Positions 17,174 to 25,781 are shown, numbered from the stretch's first letter. The stretch is DNA of 64,000 bases from Clostridium thermobutyricum (GCA_016842005.1 JAENYD010000011.1:1-64000); one strand, 5' to 3'. Program-made: numbers and translations. The notes: generated by a model from the sequence alone, not told the origin.

Positions 17174-18067
17174 ATGATTAAAACCATGGAGCAGCTAATA
17201 GAAAAAGCCCGGCAGCAGAAGACCATGAAGCTGGCTGTTGCTGCGGCACAGGATGCCGAAGTGCTGAAGGCTGTTGATGAAGCTCTGGGCCTGGGGATTG
17301 CAGAGCCTGTGCTGGTAGGAGACGAAGAAAAAATCAATGAGATAGCCACCGGCCTGGGTATTGATGCGGGCAAATTCCGGATAATCGACAAGCCGGATTT
17401 CGAGGAGGCTGCAAGAGAGGCGGTGTCCCTGGTCAGCAGCGGCAAGGCGGATTTTGTAATGAAGGGCATACTGGGTACAGCGGACCTGTTAAAGGCTGTA
17501 CTGGACAAAGAAATCGGGTTAAGGGGCAAAAACCTTCTCAGCCATGTCATGGTTTACCAGGTGCCCGCATATCACAAGATGCTGATTTTAACCGACGGTG
17601 GCATGAACATTGCTCCTGATGTGGAACAGAAAAAGCAGATAATTGAAAATGCCCTGGAGGTTTCCAGGTCTCTGGGATGTGAGGATGCAAAGGTGGCTGT
17701 GCTTACTGCCGTAGAAAAAGTCAATCCCAAGATGCAGGCGACCATGGATGCCCAGGCGTTGAAAGAAATGCACTTTGACGGGGCAATAGTTGACGGTCCC
17801 CTGTCCTTTGACCTCGCCATCAGCCGTGAAGCGGCGGAGCACAAGGGTATAAATAGCCCGGTAGCCGGGGAAGCGGATATTTTACTGGTACCTGTTATTG
17901 AGGTTGGCAACGGCATAGGCAAGTGCATGACCTACTTTGGGAATGCCCGGTCAGCGGGGATAGTGATGGGAGCAACAGCGCCCATAGTCCTGGTGTCAAG
18001 GGCGGATACCCATGAGGCAAAACTCAACTCCATTGCCCTTGGAAGCGTAATAGCAGGCAGCAGGTAA
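17174..18067 (+). CDS. ptb: Phosphate butyryltransferase, copy 1
   Basis: A 297-residue member of the phosphate acetyl/butyryltransferase family, shorter than Pta and of normal Ptb length. Motifs include FVMKGILGTADLLKA, DGGMNIAPD and the C-terminal NARSAGIVMGATAPIVLVSRAD. It converts butyryl- or branched/aryl-acyl-CoA and phosphate to acyl-phosphate, which Buk uses to make ATP. It lies 101 bases ahead of iorA, so the product of IorAB is the likely acyl-CoA donor. From base 17175 on it is part of a 3.3-kb duplicate; the protein is identical to the second copy from residue 2 onward. This copy uses ATG preceded by GGGGTGATG. Confidence 0.93.
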   Translation: MIKTMEQLIEKARQQKTMKLAVAAAQDAEVLKAVDEALGLGIAEPVLVGDEEKINEIATGLGIDAGKFRIIDKPDFEEAAREAVSLVSSGKADFVMKGILGTADLLKAVLDKEIGLRGKNLLSHVMVYQVPAYHKMLILTDGGMNIAPDVEQKKQIIENALEVSRSLGCEDAKVAVLTAVEKVNPKMQATMDAQALKEMHFDGAIVDGPLSFDLAISREAAEHKGINSPVAGEADILLVPVIEVGNGIGKCMTYFGNARSAGIVMGATAPIVLVSRADTHEAKLNSIALGSVIAGSR

Positions 18068-18168
18068 TAATCAGAATACTCTGTTATATGATTTCTATTG
18101 TCGGATAGTGTATAATTTTGACGAGGGGAAGCATTTCTGAAACCATATTTTGTGAGGGAGTGAGAGAA

Positions 18169-19911
18169 TTGAAGAAACTTTTGACAGGCAACGAAGCTAT
18201 TGCCCGGGGAGCGTATGAAGCGGGCGTAACAGTAGCGGCTGCCTATCCGGGTACCCCCAGTACCGAGATACTTGAAAATATCGCGCCATACGAAGAAATC
18301 TATGCAGAATGGTCACCAAATGAAAAGGTAGCCCTGGAAGTAGCGATAGGGGCTTCCATATCCGGAGCCAGGTCTCTGGCAGCCATGAAGCACGTAGGGG
18401 TTAATGTTGCGGCAGACCCCCTGTTCACGGCAGCATATACCGGAGTAAACGGCGGCCTGGTACTGGTAACTGCCGACGACCCCGGCATGCACAGTTCACA
18501 GAATGAGCAGGACAACAGGTACTATGCAAAATCAGCGAAACTTGCGATGCTCGAACCCAGTGACAGCCAGGAAGCAAAGGACTTTGTAGCTGAAGCTGTG
18601 AAAATAAGCGAAGAGTATGACATTCCGGTACTTTTAAGGGTAACAACCAGGATATGCCACAGTAAAGGTCTGGTAGAATTCAAAGAAAGACAGGAAGCAG
18701 GCATAAAGCCGTATGAGAGGAACATGGGCAAATATATAGCCACTCCCGGCAACGCAAGAAAACTTCATGTAACCCTGGAAGACAGGCTGGCAAGACTGGA
18801 AGAATACAGCAACAGTACACCGCTCAACTCCATAGAGTGGAACGACAAGAAAACAGGTATAGTTACAAGCGGTATAAGCTACCAGTATGCAAAAGAAGTA
18901 TTCGGCGACAGCGCATCATACTTAAAGCTTGGTATGACCTTCCCGCTGCCCAGGAAAAAGATGAAAGAATTTGCCGATCAGGTGGATACCCTTTATGTAA
19001 TAGAAGAGAACGAGCCATTTATAGAAGAAGCGCTGAAGGTAATGGGTATAGACTGTACAGGTAAAGACAAAATACCGGGCATATTGGAACTCAACCCTGA
19101 CATAGTAGCAAAAAGCCTTCTTAACAAAGAAAACCAAATAATAAAGGCAGACCGAGACATGCCTGCCCGTCCTCCTGTACTTTGCCCGGGATGTCCGCAC
19201 AGAGGCCTGTTCTATGCACTGAGCAAGAAAGACGCAGTAGTAACCAGCGACATAGGGTGCTATACACTGGGAGCCATGCCGCCTTTAAACGCTGCCGATA
19301 CATGCATCTGCATGGGTGCAAGCATCAGTGCAGGCCATGGTTTCGCAAAGGCCCATGAGAAAAACGGCAGAGACAAAAAAGTATTTGCAGTAATAGGAGA
19401 CTCCACCTTCTTCCATTCAGGCGTAACCGGTCTTATGGACATGGCATACAACAAGAGCAACCTCACAGTAATAATAGCCGACAACAGGATAACCGGCATG
19501 ACAGGTCACCAGGAAAACCCCGGAACCGGAAAAACACTAAAAGGTGAAGACACCGTAATGGTAGATATACCAAAGCTGTGTGAAGCCCTGGGTGTCAGGA
19601 ACGTAGTAGAGGTCAATCCTTTAAATCTCAAAGACATGCAAGCCGCAGTAGACGAGGCCATGACATCCACAGAGCCCATGGTAATAATAACCAAATGGCC
19701 GTGTGCATTATTAAAAGAGCAGCCGAAACCGGCGGGGTACTGCAGGGTAGACCAGGATAAATGCAGGCAGTGCGGAGCATGTATGAAGATAGGGTGCCCT
19801 GCCATACAGAAACTGGACGGCAAAATAGTAATTGATGATACAATGTGTAACGGCTGCGAACTGTGTACACAGATGTGTGCATTCAATGCTATCGAGAGGG
19901 TAGGTGAATAA
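18169..19911 (+). CDS. iorA: Indolepyruvate ferredoxin oxidoreductase, alpha subunit, copy 1
   Basis: About 580 residues. The N-terminal pyrimidine-binding half (GNEAIARGAYEAGVTVAAAYPGTPSTE) is followed by a TPP/Mg half with GDSTFFHSG and DNRITGMTGHQ, a conserved CPGCPHRG, and a C-terminal ferredoxin domain with CRQCGACMKIGCP and CNGCELCTQMC for two [4Fe-4S] clusters. With IorB it oxidatively decarboxylates arylpyruvates and some branched 2-oxoacids to acyl-CoA, reducing ferredoxin. The TTG at 18169 is preferred because GAGGGAGTGA precedes it; TTG 18118 has no clear site. The coding sequence is identical to the copy at 38216. Confidence 0.93.
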   Translation: MKKLLTGNEAIARGAYEAGVTVAAAYPGTPSTEILENIAPYEEIYAEWSPNEKVALEVAIGASISGARSLAAMKHVGVNVAADPLFTAAYTGVNGGLVLVTADDPGMHSSQNEQDNRYYAKSAKLAMLEPSDSQEAKDFVAEAVKISEEYDIPVLLRVTTRICHSKGLVEFKERQEAGIKPYERNMGKYIATPGNARKLHVTLEDRLARLEEYSNSTPLNSIEWNDKKTGIVTSGISYQYAKEVFGDSASYLKLGMTFPLPRKKMKEFADQVDTLYVIEENEPFIEEALKVMGIDCTGKDKIPGILELNPDIVAKSLLNKENQIIKADRDMPARPPVLCPGCPHRGLFYALSKKDAVVTSDIGCYTLGAMPPLNAADTCICMGASISAGHGFAKAHEKNGRDKKVFAVIGDSTFFHSGVTGLMDMAYNKSNLTVIIADNRITGMTGHQENPGTGKTLKGEDTVMVDIPKLCEALGVRNVVEVNPLNLKDMQAAVDEAMTSTEPMVIITKWPCALLKEQPKPAGYCRVDQDKCRQCGACMKIGCPAIQKLDGKIVIDDTMCNGCELCTQMCAFNAIERVGE

Positions 19912-19913
19912 AG

Positions 19914-20495
19914 ATGGCTAACCAGGTGAAGAATATACTGTTTGTAGGTGTAGGAGGACAGGGTATAATCCTCACAAGCAAAGTACTGTCCACAGCCCTT
20001 GTAAACGCAGGGTACGATGTAAAGATGTCCGAGGTGCACGGCATGGCTCAGAGGGGCGGAAGCGTTACTACCCAGGTAAGGTACGGTGACAAAGTATACT
20101 CTCCGATTATAGGCAAGGGTCAGGCGGATATAATAGTATCCTTTGAGAAAATGGAAGCCTTGAGGATGATAGAATATCTAAAAAAAGACGGTGTAATGGT
20201 AGTAAATGACCATGCCATACCGTCCATGCCGATCCTGACAGGACAGGCAGAATACCCCGAAGGTATAATAGAAGAACTCCAGAGCAAGGCAAAGACAATA
20301 GTATTCAAGGCGGCAGAAGTAGCACGGGAGATAGGAAACCCCAGAACCCAGAACATAGTCCTTCTGGGTGCCCTTGTTAAGGCTTTCGGCCTTGAAGACC
20401 TTGACTGGGATAAGGCCATTGAAGAAGAAGTTAAGCCCAGGTTTGTTGAAATAAACAAAAAGGCCCTGGAAAAGGGCATGGAACTGGCAGGTTAA
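19914..20495 (+). CDS. iorB: Indolepyruvate ferredoxin oxidoreductase, beta subunit, copy 1
   Basis: A 193-residue gamma-type subunit of the 2-oxoacid:ferredoxin oxidoreductase superfamily with FVGVGGQGIILTSKVL and EVHGMAQRGGSVTTQVR motifs. It pairs with IorA, starting two bases after its stop. The complex works in oxidative amino-acid fermentation, turning transaminated aromatic or branched-chain amino acids into acyl-CoA. Identical to the copy at 39961. A strong terminator follows 26 bases downstream. Confidence 0.92.
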   Translation: MANQVKNILFVGVGGQGIILTSKVLSTALVNAGYDVKMSEVHGMAQRGGSVTTQVRYGDKVYSPIIGKGQADIIVSFEKMEALRMIEYLKKDGVMVVNDHAIPSMPILTGQAEYPEGIIEELQSKAKTIVFKAAEVAREIGNPRTQNIVLLGALVKAFGLEDLDWDKAIEEEVKPRFVEINKKALEKGMELAG

Positions 20496-20520
20496 AGTAT
20501 TCATTTGAGATTGCAGGTAT

Positions 20521-20560
20521 AAAAGCGAGAACCCTTTCATATAAAGGAGTTCTCGCTTTT
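20521..20560 (+). terminator. Terminator after iorB copy 1
   Basis: AAAAGCGAGAAC (20521-20532) pairs perfectly with GTTCTCGCTTTT (20549-20560), giving a 12-bp stem that can extend inward. The CTTTT end and A-rich start make it work in both directions. It lies just outside the duplicated block, so the two iorB copies have different terminators. Confidence 0.8.
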
Positions 20561-20627
20561 ATGTTAATACCAAAATAAAGTTCAATTTTTGTTCTGAACG
20601 GTACACACTGAAAAAGGATTGTTGTTG

Positions 20628-20636
20628 TGTTATAAT
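20628..20636 (+). promoter_or_regulatory. Possible extended -10 promoter of the second sigma-54 activator gene
   Basis: TGTTATAAT is an extended -10 sequence 122 bases before the regulator gene. No convincing -35 box is present, so this is tentative. Confidence 0.35.
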
Positions 20637-20758
20637 AATATTTAAAATCACAGAACGCCCCAAAACAAATCAATTAAGTGGATTAATCGGGTTGAGGTTT
20701 ATATTCTGATTAAATAATGAAATTTTGAGGTCAATAAAATATAGCAGGAGGAGATTGA

Positions 20759-22633
20759 ATGAATAATTCTTTAGTTTTGGAACACTTAAAATCTTTAGTT
20801 GACCAGAGTATCGGCGAAAACAATCAGAATATAGACATCAGGATATTAAAAGACAATTTTGATTTAATAGTATCAATGATGATTGACAGGGACAGTTGCT
20901 TATTATTAATGGATAACGATAAAAATGTAATCAGTGTATATAGTTATGATAGATTTTCACATTTAGACAGTCTGGTGGGGAGTTCTATAAATTTACCCTT
21001 TATAGACAAGATCGAGCTGGACCAATTAACAGATATAATGGAGGGGACACGCGAAAAGAGTAATATCAGATTGGATGCAGTGACAACCCGGGTGAGAAGA
21101 AAGAACATTATTTCGGCAAACAGATTGGATAACAATACGAAAATGGAAAGCAGAAAAACAGATGAGAAATTGTTTATGTATCAGTGCTATTCTAAGATGC
21201 AATGTATAGAAAACTATTATCTGTGCATGATAACGCCCGATGAAAATGATATATTCTATAGCACACTATTGAAGAAAATAAGTGATAACATTAATAAGTC
21301 CATGAAATTGACAATGAAATATTATAATTACAATAAGTTTTTAATGAAATGCCTTGACGCAGTCGAGGATGGAATTTCGGTATGCGACAAAGACGGTTAT
21401 CTTATATATGTGAATAATGCGTGCTGCAGTTTAATAGGTGAAAGCAAGGAAGAATTATTATTCAAGAAAGCTCAAGAAGTTACAAAGAATAAGCCTGCCC
21501 TGCTTAAGATAATCGAAGAGCGGAAGAAGTTGGTGGATTTTGAATATTTTCTTAATCTCCGGGCGAAGAATAAAACAATTCATCTTATAAATTCTGGTTA
21601 TCCTGTTTTTGCTGATGATGGAGAAGAGGTAATAGGTGCGATAAATATTTTTAGAGGGATTAAGCGGTCAAGAAAACTGGCAAATACTATTGCAGGATAT
21701 CAAGGTACATTTGAATTTAAAGATATTATTGGACAGAGCAGTATTATAAAGGACAGAATCAATCTGGCCAAAGTCTATTCACGCAGTGGGGCTAACATAC
21801 TGATACAGGGGGAGAGCGGAACCGGGAAAGAATTATTTGCTCAATCAATTCACAATTACAGTGACAGAAAATCAGAACCGTTTATTCCGATAAACTGCGC
21901 AAATTTCCCCAATGAGCTGATTGATAGTGAATTATTCGGATACGAGGAAGGGGCTTTCACCGGCGCCCAGAAAGGGGGGAAACCAGGGAAGTTTGAGCTG
22001 GCAAATGGCGGTACGCTGTTCCTGGATGAAATGGGAGAAATGCCATTGCATTTACAAGCCAAGCTTTTAAGGGTGGTTGAAACCAAAACTATACAGAGAA
22101 TTGGCGGAAGCAGGCCTATTAAAGTTGATGTGAGGATAATAGCAGCTACGAACAGGCAACTAGAGAAAAGTGTAAAAGAAGGGAAATTCAGAAAAGATTT
22201 GTATTACAGGCTGAAAGTGTTATTTCTTGAGATACCACCCTTAAGAGAAAGAAAAGAAGATATTCTGATACTTGCACAATATTTCATTGATAAATTCGAT
22301 GAGAAAATGCAAAAGAGTGTAAAAGGTATTGACAGCGATGGTCAGAAAATTATGCTCTCGTATAACTGGCCGGGGAATGTAAGAGAACTTGAAAATATTA
22401 TTTCCAGAGCACTATATATCAGTGATGGTGAATATATTACAAGAGAACATTTGATTAGAGCGGGACTTGATGAGATAAATTACCAGGTCAATACTAATAG
22501 CAAATTGAGTGACATAAACAGAGAAATACTCCTTGAAACCCTTAAACAAACGGGAGGCAACAAGAAAAAAGCTGCAGAAATTTTGGGGATTTCGAGGCCT
22601 ACGGTTTACAGGATGTTAGAAAAAAATAAATAG
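20759..22633 (+). CDS. Sigma-54-dependent activator with PAS domain, regulator of the 2-oxoacid island
   Basis: A 624-residue protein. Residues 1 to about 200 form an N-terminal region not recognised, followed by a PAS domain (about 205-300; DGISVCDKDGYLIYVNNACC). Then comes the AAA+ domain with Walker A GESGTGKE near 351 and GAFTGA near 399, and a C-terminal Fis-type helix-turn-helix with GNKKKAAEILGISRPTVYRML. It lies at the head of the segment between the two ptb-ior copies. Three good -24/-12 promoters follow (22763, 24269, 25766), two with paired TGTAA-N7-TTACA sites, so it very likely controls buk, the carrier gene and the glcD-hdr operon. Base composition is more A/T-rich than most neighbours. 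ATG follows AGGAGGAG. Confidence 0.9.
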   Translation: MNNSLVLEHLKSLVDQSIGENNQNIDIRILKDNFDLIVSMMIDRDSCLLLMDNDKNVISVYSYDRFSHLDSLVGSSINLPFIDKIELDQLTDIMEGTREKSNIRLDAVTTRVRRKNIISANRLDNNTKMESRKTDEKLFMYQCYSKMQCIENYYLCMITPDENDIFYSTLLKKISDNINKSMKLTMKYYNYNKFLMKCLDAVEDGISVCDKDGYLIYVNNACCSLIGESKEELLFKKAQEVTKNKPALLKIIEERKKLVDFEYFLNLRAKNKTIHLINSGYPVFADDGEEVIGAINIFRGIKRSRKLANTIAGYQGTFEFKDIIGQSSIIKDRINLAKVYSRSGANILIQGESGTGKELFAQSIHNYSDRKSEPFIPINCANFPNELIDSELFGYEEGAFTGAQKGGKPGKFELANGGTLFLDEMGEMPLHLQAKLLRVVETKTIQRIGGSRPIKVDVRIIAATNRQLEKSVKEGKFRKDLYYRLKVLFLEIPPLRERKEDILILAQYFIDKFDEKMQKSVKGIDSDGQKIMLSYNWPGNVRELENIISRALYISDGEYITREHLIRAGLDEINYQVNTNSKLSDINREILLETLKQTGGNKKKAAEILGISRPTVYRMLEKNK

Positions 22634-22667
22634 AAATTTCATTACTGTCAAGGGGCAGTATAAAACT

Positions 22668-22701
22668 AGAGAAGGATGCGATAATTATTGCATCCTTCTC
22701 T
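22668..22701 (+). terminator. Terminator-like hairpin after the regulator gene
   Basis: AGAGAAGGATGC and GCATCCTTCTCT form a 12-bp perfect stem with a 10-base loop. A T-rich patch (tatttttct) follows some bases later. It separates the regulator gene from the sigma-54 promoter of buk. Confidence 0.65.
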
Positions 22702-22762
22702 ATCTGCTTGTAGATATTTTTCTGGTGTAATAATTGATTTAATTTTATGACATGCAAATCAG

Positions 22763-22778
22763 TGGCACGGTTTTTGCA
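22763..22778 (+). promoter_or_regulatory. buk: Sigma-54 promoter of buk
   Basis: TGGCACGGTTTTTGCA is a full match to TGGCACG-N4-TTGCW. It lies 92 bases before the buk start. A degenerate activator site, TGTAA-N7-TTTAA, lies at 22726-22742, unusually close to the promoter; no intact TGTAA-N7-TTACA was found upstream of it. Confidence 0.85.
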
Positions 22779-22869
22779 AGTTATATTATAAATTATGGGC
22801 ATAGCATGACAGTGGCGTGTTGCCCGAATACCAGTGGCTAATATCAATATCAGAATCAGGAGGGATAAA

Positions 22870-23949
22870 GTGACTAAATCAAATTATATGATACTGGCTG
22901 TGAACCCCGGTTCAACCTCAACAAAAATTGCAGTATATAAAAATGAGACGGAACAGTTCAGAGAGACCGTTGAACATTCCAATCAGGAACTATCCAGATA
23001 CAAGTCTGTAACCGATCAGTATGAAATGAGAAAAGAAGCCGTGTTGTCCTATCTGAAAAAAATGGGATTTGATGTAAAGCGATTGTCCGCCGTAGTAGGT
23101 AGAGGAGGTCTGTTACCACCTGTTAAATCAGGAGCCTATCGGGTAAACAAAGCAATGCTGGACCGGCTGATTAACAGGCCTGTAGCAGAGCATGCTTCAA
23201 ACCTGGGTGCGGTAATTGCTTATCACATCGCCAGTCCTTTAGAAATACCGGCTTATATATATGATTCCGTTGCTGTGGATGAACTGGAAGATGTAGCGAG
23301 ATTATCAGGATTGCCTGAAATAGACAGGAAAAGTCTTTCACACGCTTTAAATATGAGGGCAGTAGCAATAAAGACAGCTGAAAAGCTAAATAAATCTTAT
23401 CATGATATGAATATCATTGTGGCTCATCTAGGCGGGGGTATTTCCATAAGCGTGCACAAGGGAGGTCAGATGATAGACATAGTATCTGACGATGAAGGAC
23501 CTTTTTCACCGGAAAGAGCTGGAAGGGTACCCTGCATGCTATTGGCCAAACTCTGTTATTCAGGCAAATATGACCACAGGACTATGATGAAGAGATTGAG
23601 GGGAAACGGAGGTCTGGTAGCCTATCTGGGTACAAACAAAGCCGTAGAAGTTGAGGATAGAATCAAAAACGGTGATAAGGAAGCGGAACTGGTTTATTAT
23701 GCTATGGCATACCAGGTAGCTAAAGGCATAGGCGAACTGGCTACAGTAGTAATGGGTGATGTAGACCGTATAATAATTACCGGAGGCATTGCTTATTCCA
23801 GAATAATGACTGAATGGATTAAAGAAAGGGTGAAATTTATTGCCCCTGTTGAGATAATGCCAGGTGAAAATGAACTGGAGGCCCTGGCTTTAGGTGCATT
23901 AAGGGTATTAAGAGGTGAAGAACAGTATCATGAGTATGATATGGAATAA
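22870..23949 (+). CDS. buk: Butyrate kinase
   Basis: A 359-residue acetokinase-family enzyme with NPGSTSTKIAVY near the N-terminus, the phosphate loop HLGGGISISVH near 190, and DVDRIIITGGIAYS near 305. Length and motifs fit butyrate/branched-chain acid kinase. It makes ATP from acyl-phosphate delivered by phosphate butyryltransferase, both copies of which lie in the window. GTG 22870 is preferred because AGGAGGG precedes it; an upstream in-frame GTG at 22834 lacks a site. Its own sigma-54 promoter indicates induction together with the carrier and glcD operon. Confidence 0.93.
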   Translation: MTKSNYMILAVNPGSTSTKIAVYKNETEQFRETVEHSNQELSRYKSVTDQYEMRKEAVLSYLKKMGFDVKRLSAVVGRGGLLPPVKSGAYRVNKAMLDRLINRPVAEHASNLGAVIAYHIASPLEIPAYIYDSVAVDELEDVARLSGLPEIDRKSLSHALNMRAVAIKTAEKLNKSYHDMNIIVAHLGGGISISVHKGGQMIDIVSDDEGPFSPERAGRVPCMLLAKLCYSGKYDHRTMMKRLRGNGGLVAYLGTNKAVEVEDRIKNGDKEAELVYYAMAYQVAKGIGELATVVMGDVDRIIITGGIAYSRIMTEWIKERVKFIAPVEIMPGENELEALALGALRVLRGEEQYHEYDME

Positions 23950-24038
23950 TTCAGGAAGCTGGATTGTTGTCATTCCGGCAAACTGCTGGTAAGTCCTTCT
24001 TTTGATTGTATTGCCGGGGGTCATAGAAATCAAGTCTG

Positions 24039-24145
24039 TGTAAAATATTATTACATGACAAGTGTTGTTACATGGGTTTGGAAAACGCTGAATATTCTGA
24101 TGTTTCTGAACCCGGTCGGGTGCAAAAGTGTAAAAAACAGTTACA
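24039..24145 (+). promoter_or_regulatory. Paired enhancer sites TGTAA-N7-TTACA, 90 bp apart
   Basis: TGTAA-N7-TTACA occurs at 24039-24055 and again at 24129-24145, start-to-start distance exactly 90 bp. The promoter-proximal site is 140 bp before the -24 element. The same pair with the same spacing occurs before the glcD operon. Confidence 0.75.
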
Positions 24146-24268
24146 GTTTTTGGCGTTCTTAATTCCAAAGCATTTTATTTTATGATGTTGACCTTTGTAT
24201 TTTGGTTGTCGCCTTTGTTGGGGATGGTTTCCCGGATAAACAGAACAACAGGCGTATCAAATGATAAT

Positions 24269-24284
24269 TGGCAGGAATCTTGCG
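24269..24284 (+). promoter_or_regulatory. Sigma-54 promoter of the YkvI-type carrier gene
   Basis: TGGCAGGAATCTTGCG keeps the GG and GC dinucleotides at -24/-12 with correct spacing. It sits 134 bases before the ATG, downstream of the paired TGTAA-N7-TTACA sites. Confidence 0.75.
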
Positions 24285-24402
24285 AATAGAAAAATTGATT
24301 AACTGTGAAGACTGAATTATATCAACACAAGAACAGGGGAGGTGTAGAGGAGGTACCTGACAGTCTTTTGGACCACCAATAATCTTATAAGGAGGTAAAC
24401 AA

Positions 24403-25524
24403 ATGAGTAAAAAATTTGCAGTCCCTGCTGCTTTTGGGGTAGCGGCAGTATGGTTTGGCGGTCATGCCGGGGGAGGTTTTGCAACAGGCAGACAGGAAGC
24501 CAGTTTCTTTGTTCAGTATGGCTGGACTGCGGCATGGGTTCCTTTGCTCTCAATGGTTCTATTGGGAATTGCATTTTATTTTGGTATTGAATTCGCTAGG
24601 ATTAACAAAACATTTGACTACAAAAACTTTGTGAACAAACTATATGCACCTTATGAAAAAATATTTGCAAACTTGTTCGACCTCTTATATCTATATGTAA
24701 TTCTACTGGCCACCGGTGCCGCTATCGCCGGTGCGGCAAGCCTTATACAGCAAGCAATGAATCTTCCATATGGGTTAGCGGTTATAATTACGGGAGCGAT
24801 ATTGTTGATATTTACCGTTTTTGGCGCGGATTTAGTCAGAAATGCTTCTGCCGGTATGTCTGTTTTCCTTATAGCTTCATTGCTATTGGTGACTGTTCTT
24901 GGTATCAAGTCGGGTGCAGCCAACATCAGTGAAGTACTCGCTACAAAGCCAACAACTTCAGGATTTGGGAAAATATTACTGAATGGAGTGTTGTATGCTT
25001 CCTTCCAGTCTATGTTGATAGGGGCTATGGTATCAGTATCTGATGTTTTGAAAACCAGAAAAGATACCTTTAATGCTGCACTGGTTGGAATCGTTATTAA
25101 CGGTGCAATACTGTTACTGGTATGTTATATGATGCTGGGCTACTATCCTGCGATTGTGAAGGAAACTTTACCGGTATATTTTGTTACAGGTCAATTGGGG
25201 CAATCATGGTTATTTGTGCTTTATTCACTAATCCTTTTCTTTGCGCTTATTTCAACCGGGGTTTCATTTGTATTCGGAGGAGTAAAGAGATTTGAGAATG
25301 CCTGGTCTTCGGGAAACCTGCAAGGCAGAAGGATAATATTGTCAGTAGTATTTCTGACAGTAGCTGCAGGGGTATCATTGTTCGGGCTTACTGCGATTGT
25401 TGCAAAAGGATATAGTTCCCTTGGATATATCTGTATTTTCCTTAATCTGATTCCTCTATTGGTAGTTGCGCCATATAAAATCAGGAAGGCAAGACAAGCC
25501 GAAACCGTAAATCCTGACGCATAG
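24403..25524 (+). CDS. YkvI family membrane carrier
   Basis: A 373-residue membrane protein with about 10 transmembrane segments. The N-terminus (AAVWFGGHAGGGFATGRQEASFF) resembles the unwound TM1 of LeuT-fold/APC carriers and matches the YkvI family, whose substrates are not established. Here it has a sigma-54 promoter and the same enhancer pair as the glcD-hdr operon, so it probably imports the hydroxyacid or amino acid used by that operon. ATG follows AAGGAGG. A 41-base palindrome lies about 115 bases past its stop. Confidence 0.8.
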   Translation: MSKKFAVPAAFGVAAVWFGGHAGGGFATGRQEASFFVQYGWTAAWVPLLSMVLLGIAFYFGIEFARINKTFDYKNFVNKLYAPYEKIFANLFDLLYLYVILLATGAAIAGAASLIQQAMNLPYGLAVIITGAILLIFTVFGADLVRNASAGMSVFLIASLLLVTVLGIKSGAANISEVLATKPTTSGFGKILLNGVLYASFQSMLIGAMVSVSDVLKTRKDTFNAALVGIVINGAILLLVCYMMLGYYPAIVKETLPVYFVTGQLGQSWLFVLYSLILFFALISTGVSFVFGGVKRFENAWSSGNLQGRRIILSVVFLTVAAGVSLFGLTAIVAKGYSSLGYICIFLNLIPLLVVAPYKIRKARQAETVNPDA

Positions 25525-25560
25525 AAGAAAAACATGACGGGCGTGTAATAATGCATAACA

Positions 25561-25667
25561 TGTAAAAAAGCATTACACATCCGGAACGGGAGGGCGGAAA
25601 GGGCTAGAGCGTTTTTGGCGGTAATCGCCTATAGAAATATAGAGAACAAGTGTAAAAATGTTTTACA
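25561..25667 (+). promoter_or_regulatory. Second enhancer pair TGTAA-N7-TTACA, 90 bp apart
   Basis: Sites at 25561-25577 and 25651-25667, start-to-start distance 90 bp, the same as the pair before the carrier gene. The proximal site is 115 bp before the -24 element. The proximal site is the core of a longer palindrome. Confidence 0.75.
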
Positions 25668-25679
25668 TTTGTTCTCTAT
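25639..25679. terminator. 41-base near-perfect palindrome (possible terminator with embedded enhancer site)
   Basis: Arms of 19 bases pair around a 3-base centre at 25659 with a single mismatch (25650/25668): ATAGAGAACAA at one end and TTGTTCTCTAT at the other. The RNA would form a strong hairpin after the carrier gene, and the DNA contains the TGTAA-N7-TTACA site, so it may serve both ends. There is no T-run proper, only tatatttt. Confidence 0.6.
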
Positions 25680-25765
25680 ATATTTTGCCCGAATATCTGT
25701 TAAAGCTCCGTTCAAAATCTGGTAAATACGTGTATACCGGCGTTTCAGTAATAATTATCAATCAT

Positions 25766-25781
25766 TGGCAAGAGTTTTGCA
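25766..25781 (+). promoter_or_regulatory. Sigma-54 promoter of the glcD-hdr-hydrogenase operon
   Basis: TGGCAAGAGTTTTGCA matches TGGCACG-N4-TTGCW with one change. It lies 78 bases before the GTG of the glcD-like gene. Confidence 0.82.

Larger units (their letters stand above)
17175..20497 (+). repeat. 3.3-kb direct duplication, left copy (ptb-iorA-iorB)
   Basis: Aligning bases 17175-20497 with 37222-40544 at a constant offset of 20,047 shows no indel and only three mismatches (17206, 17230, 17245 against 37253, 37277, 37292), all near the 5' end and all silent third-position changes. Outside the block, flanks are unrelated. No transposase, terminal inverted repeat or target-site duplication is visible. 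Confidence 0.92.
23950..24402 (+). promoter_or_regulatory. Regulatory gap between buk and the carrier gene
   Basis: These 453 bases hold no gene. They contain the paired activator sites at 24039-24055 and 24129-24145 and a sigma-54 promoter at 24269-24284. The leader from the promoter to the ATG is about 120 bases; nothing structured was recognised in it. Confidence 0.6.
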
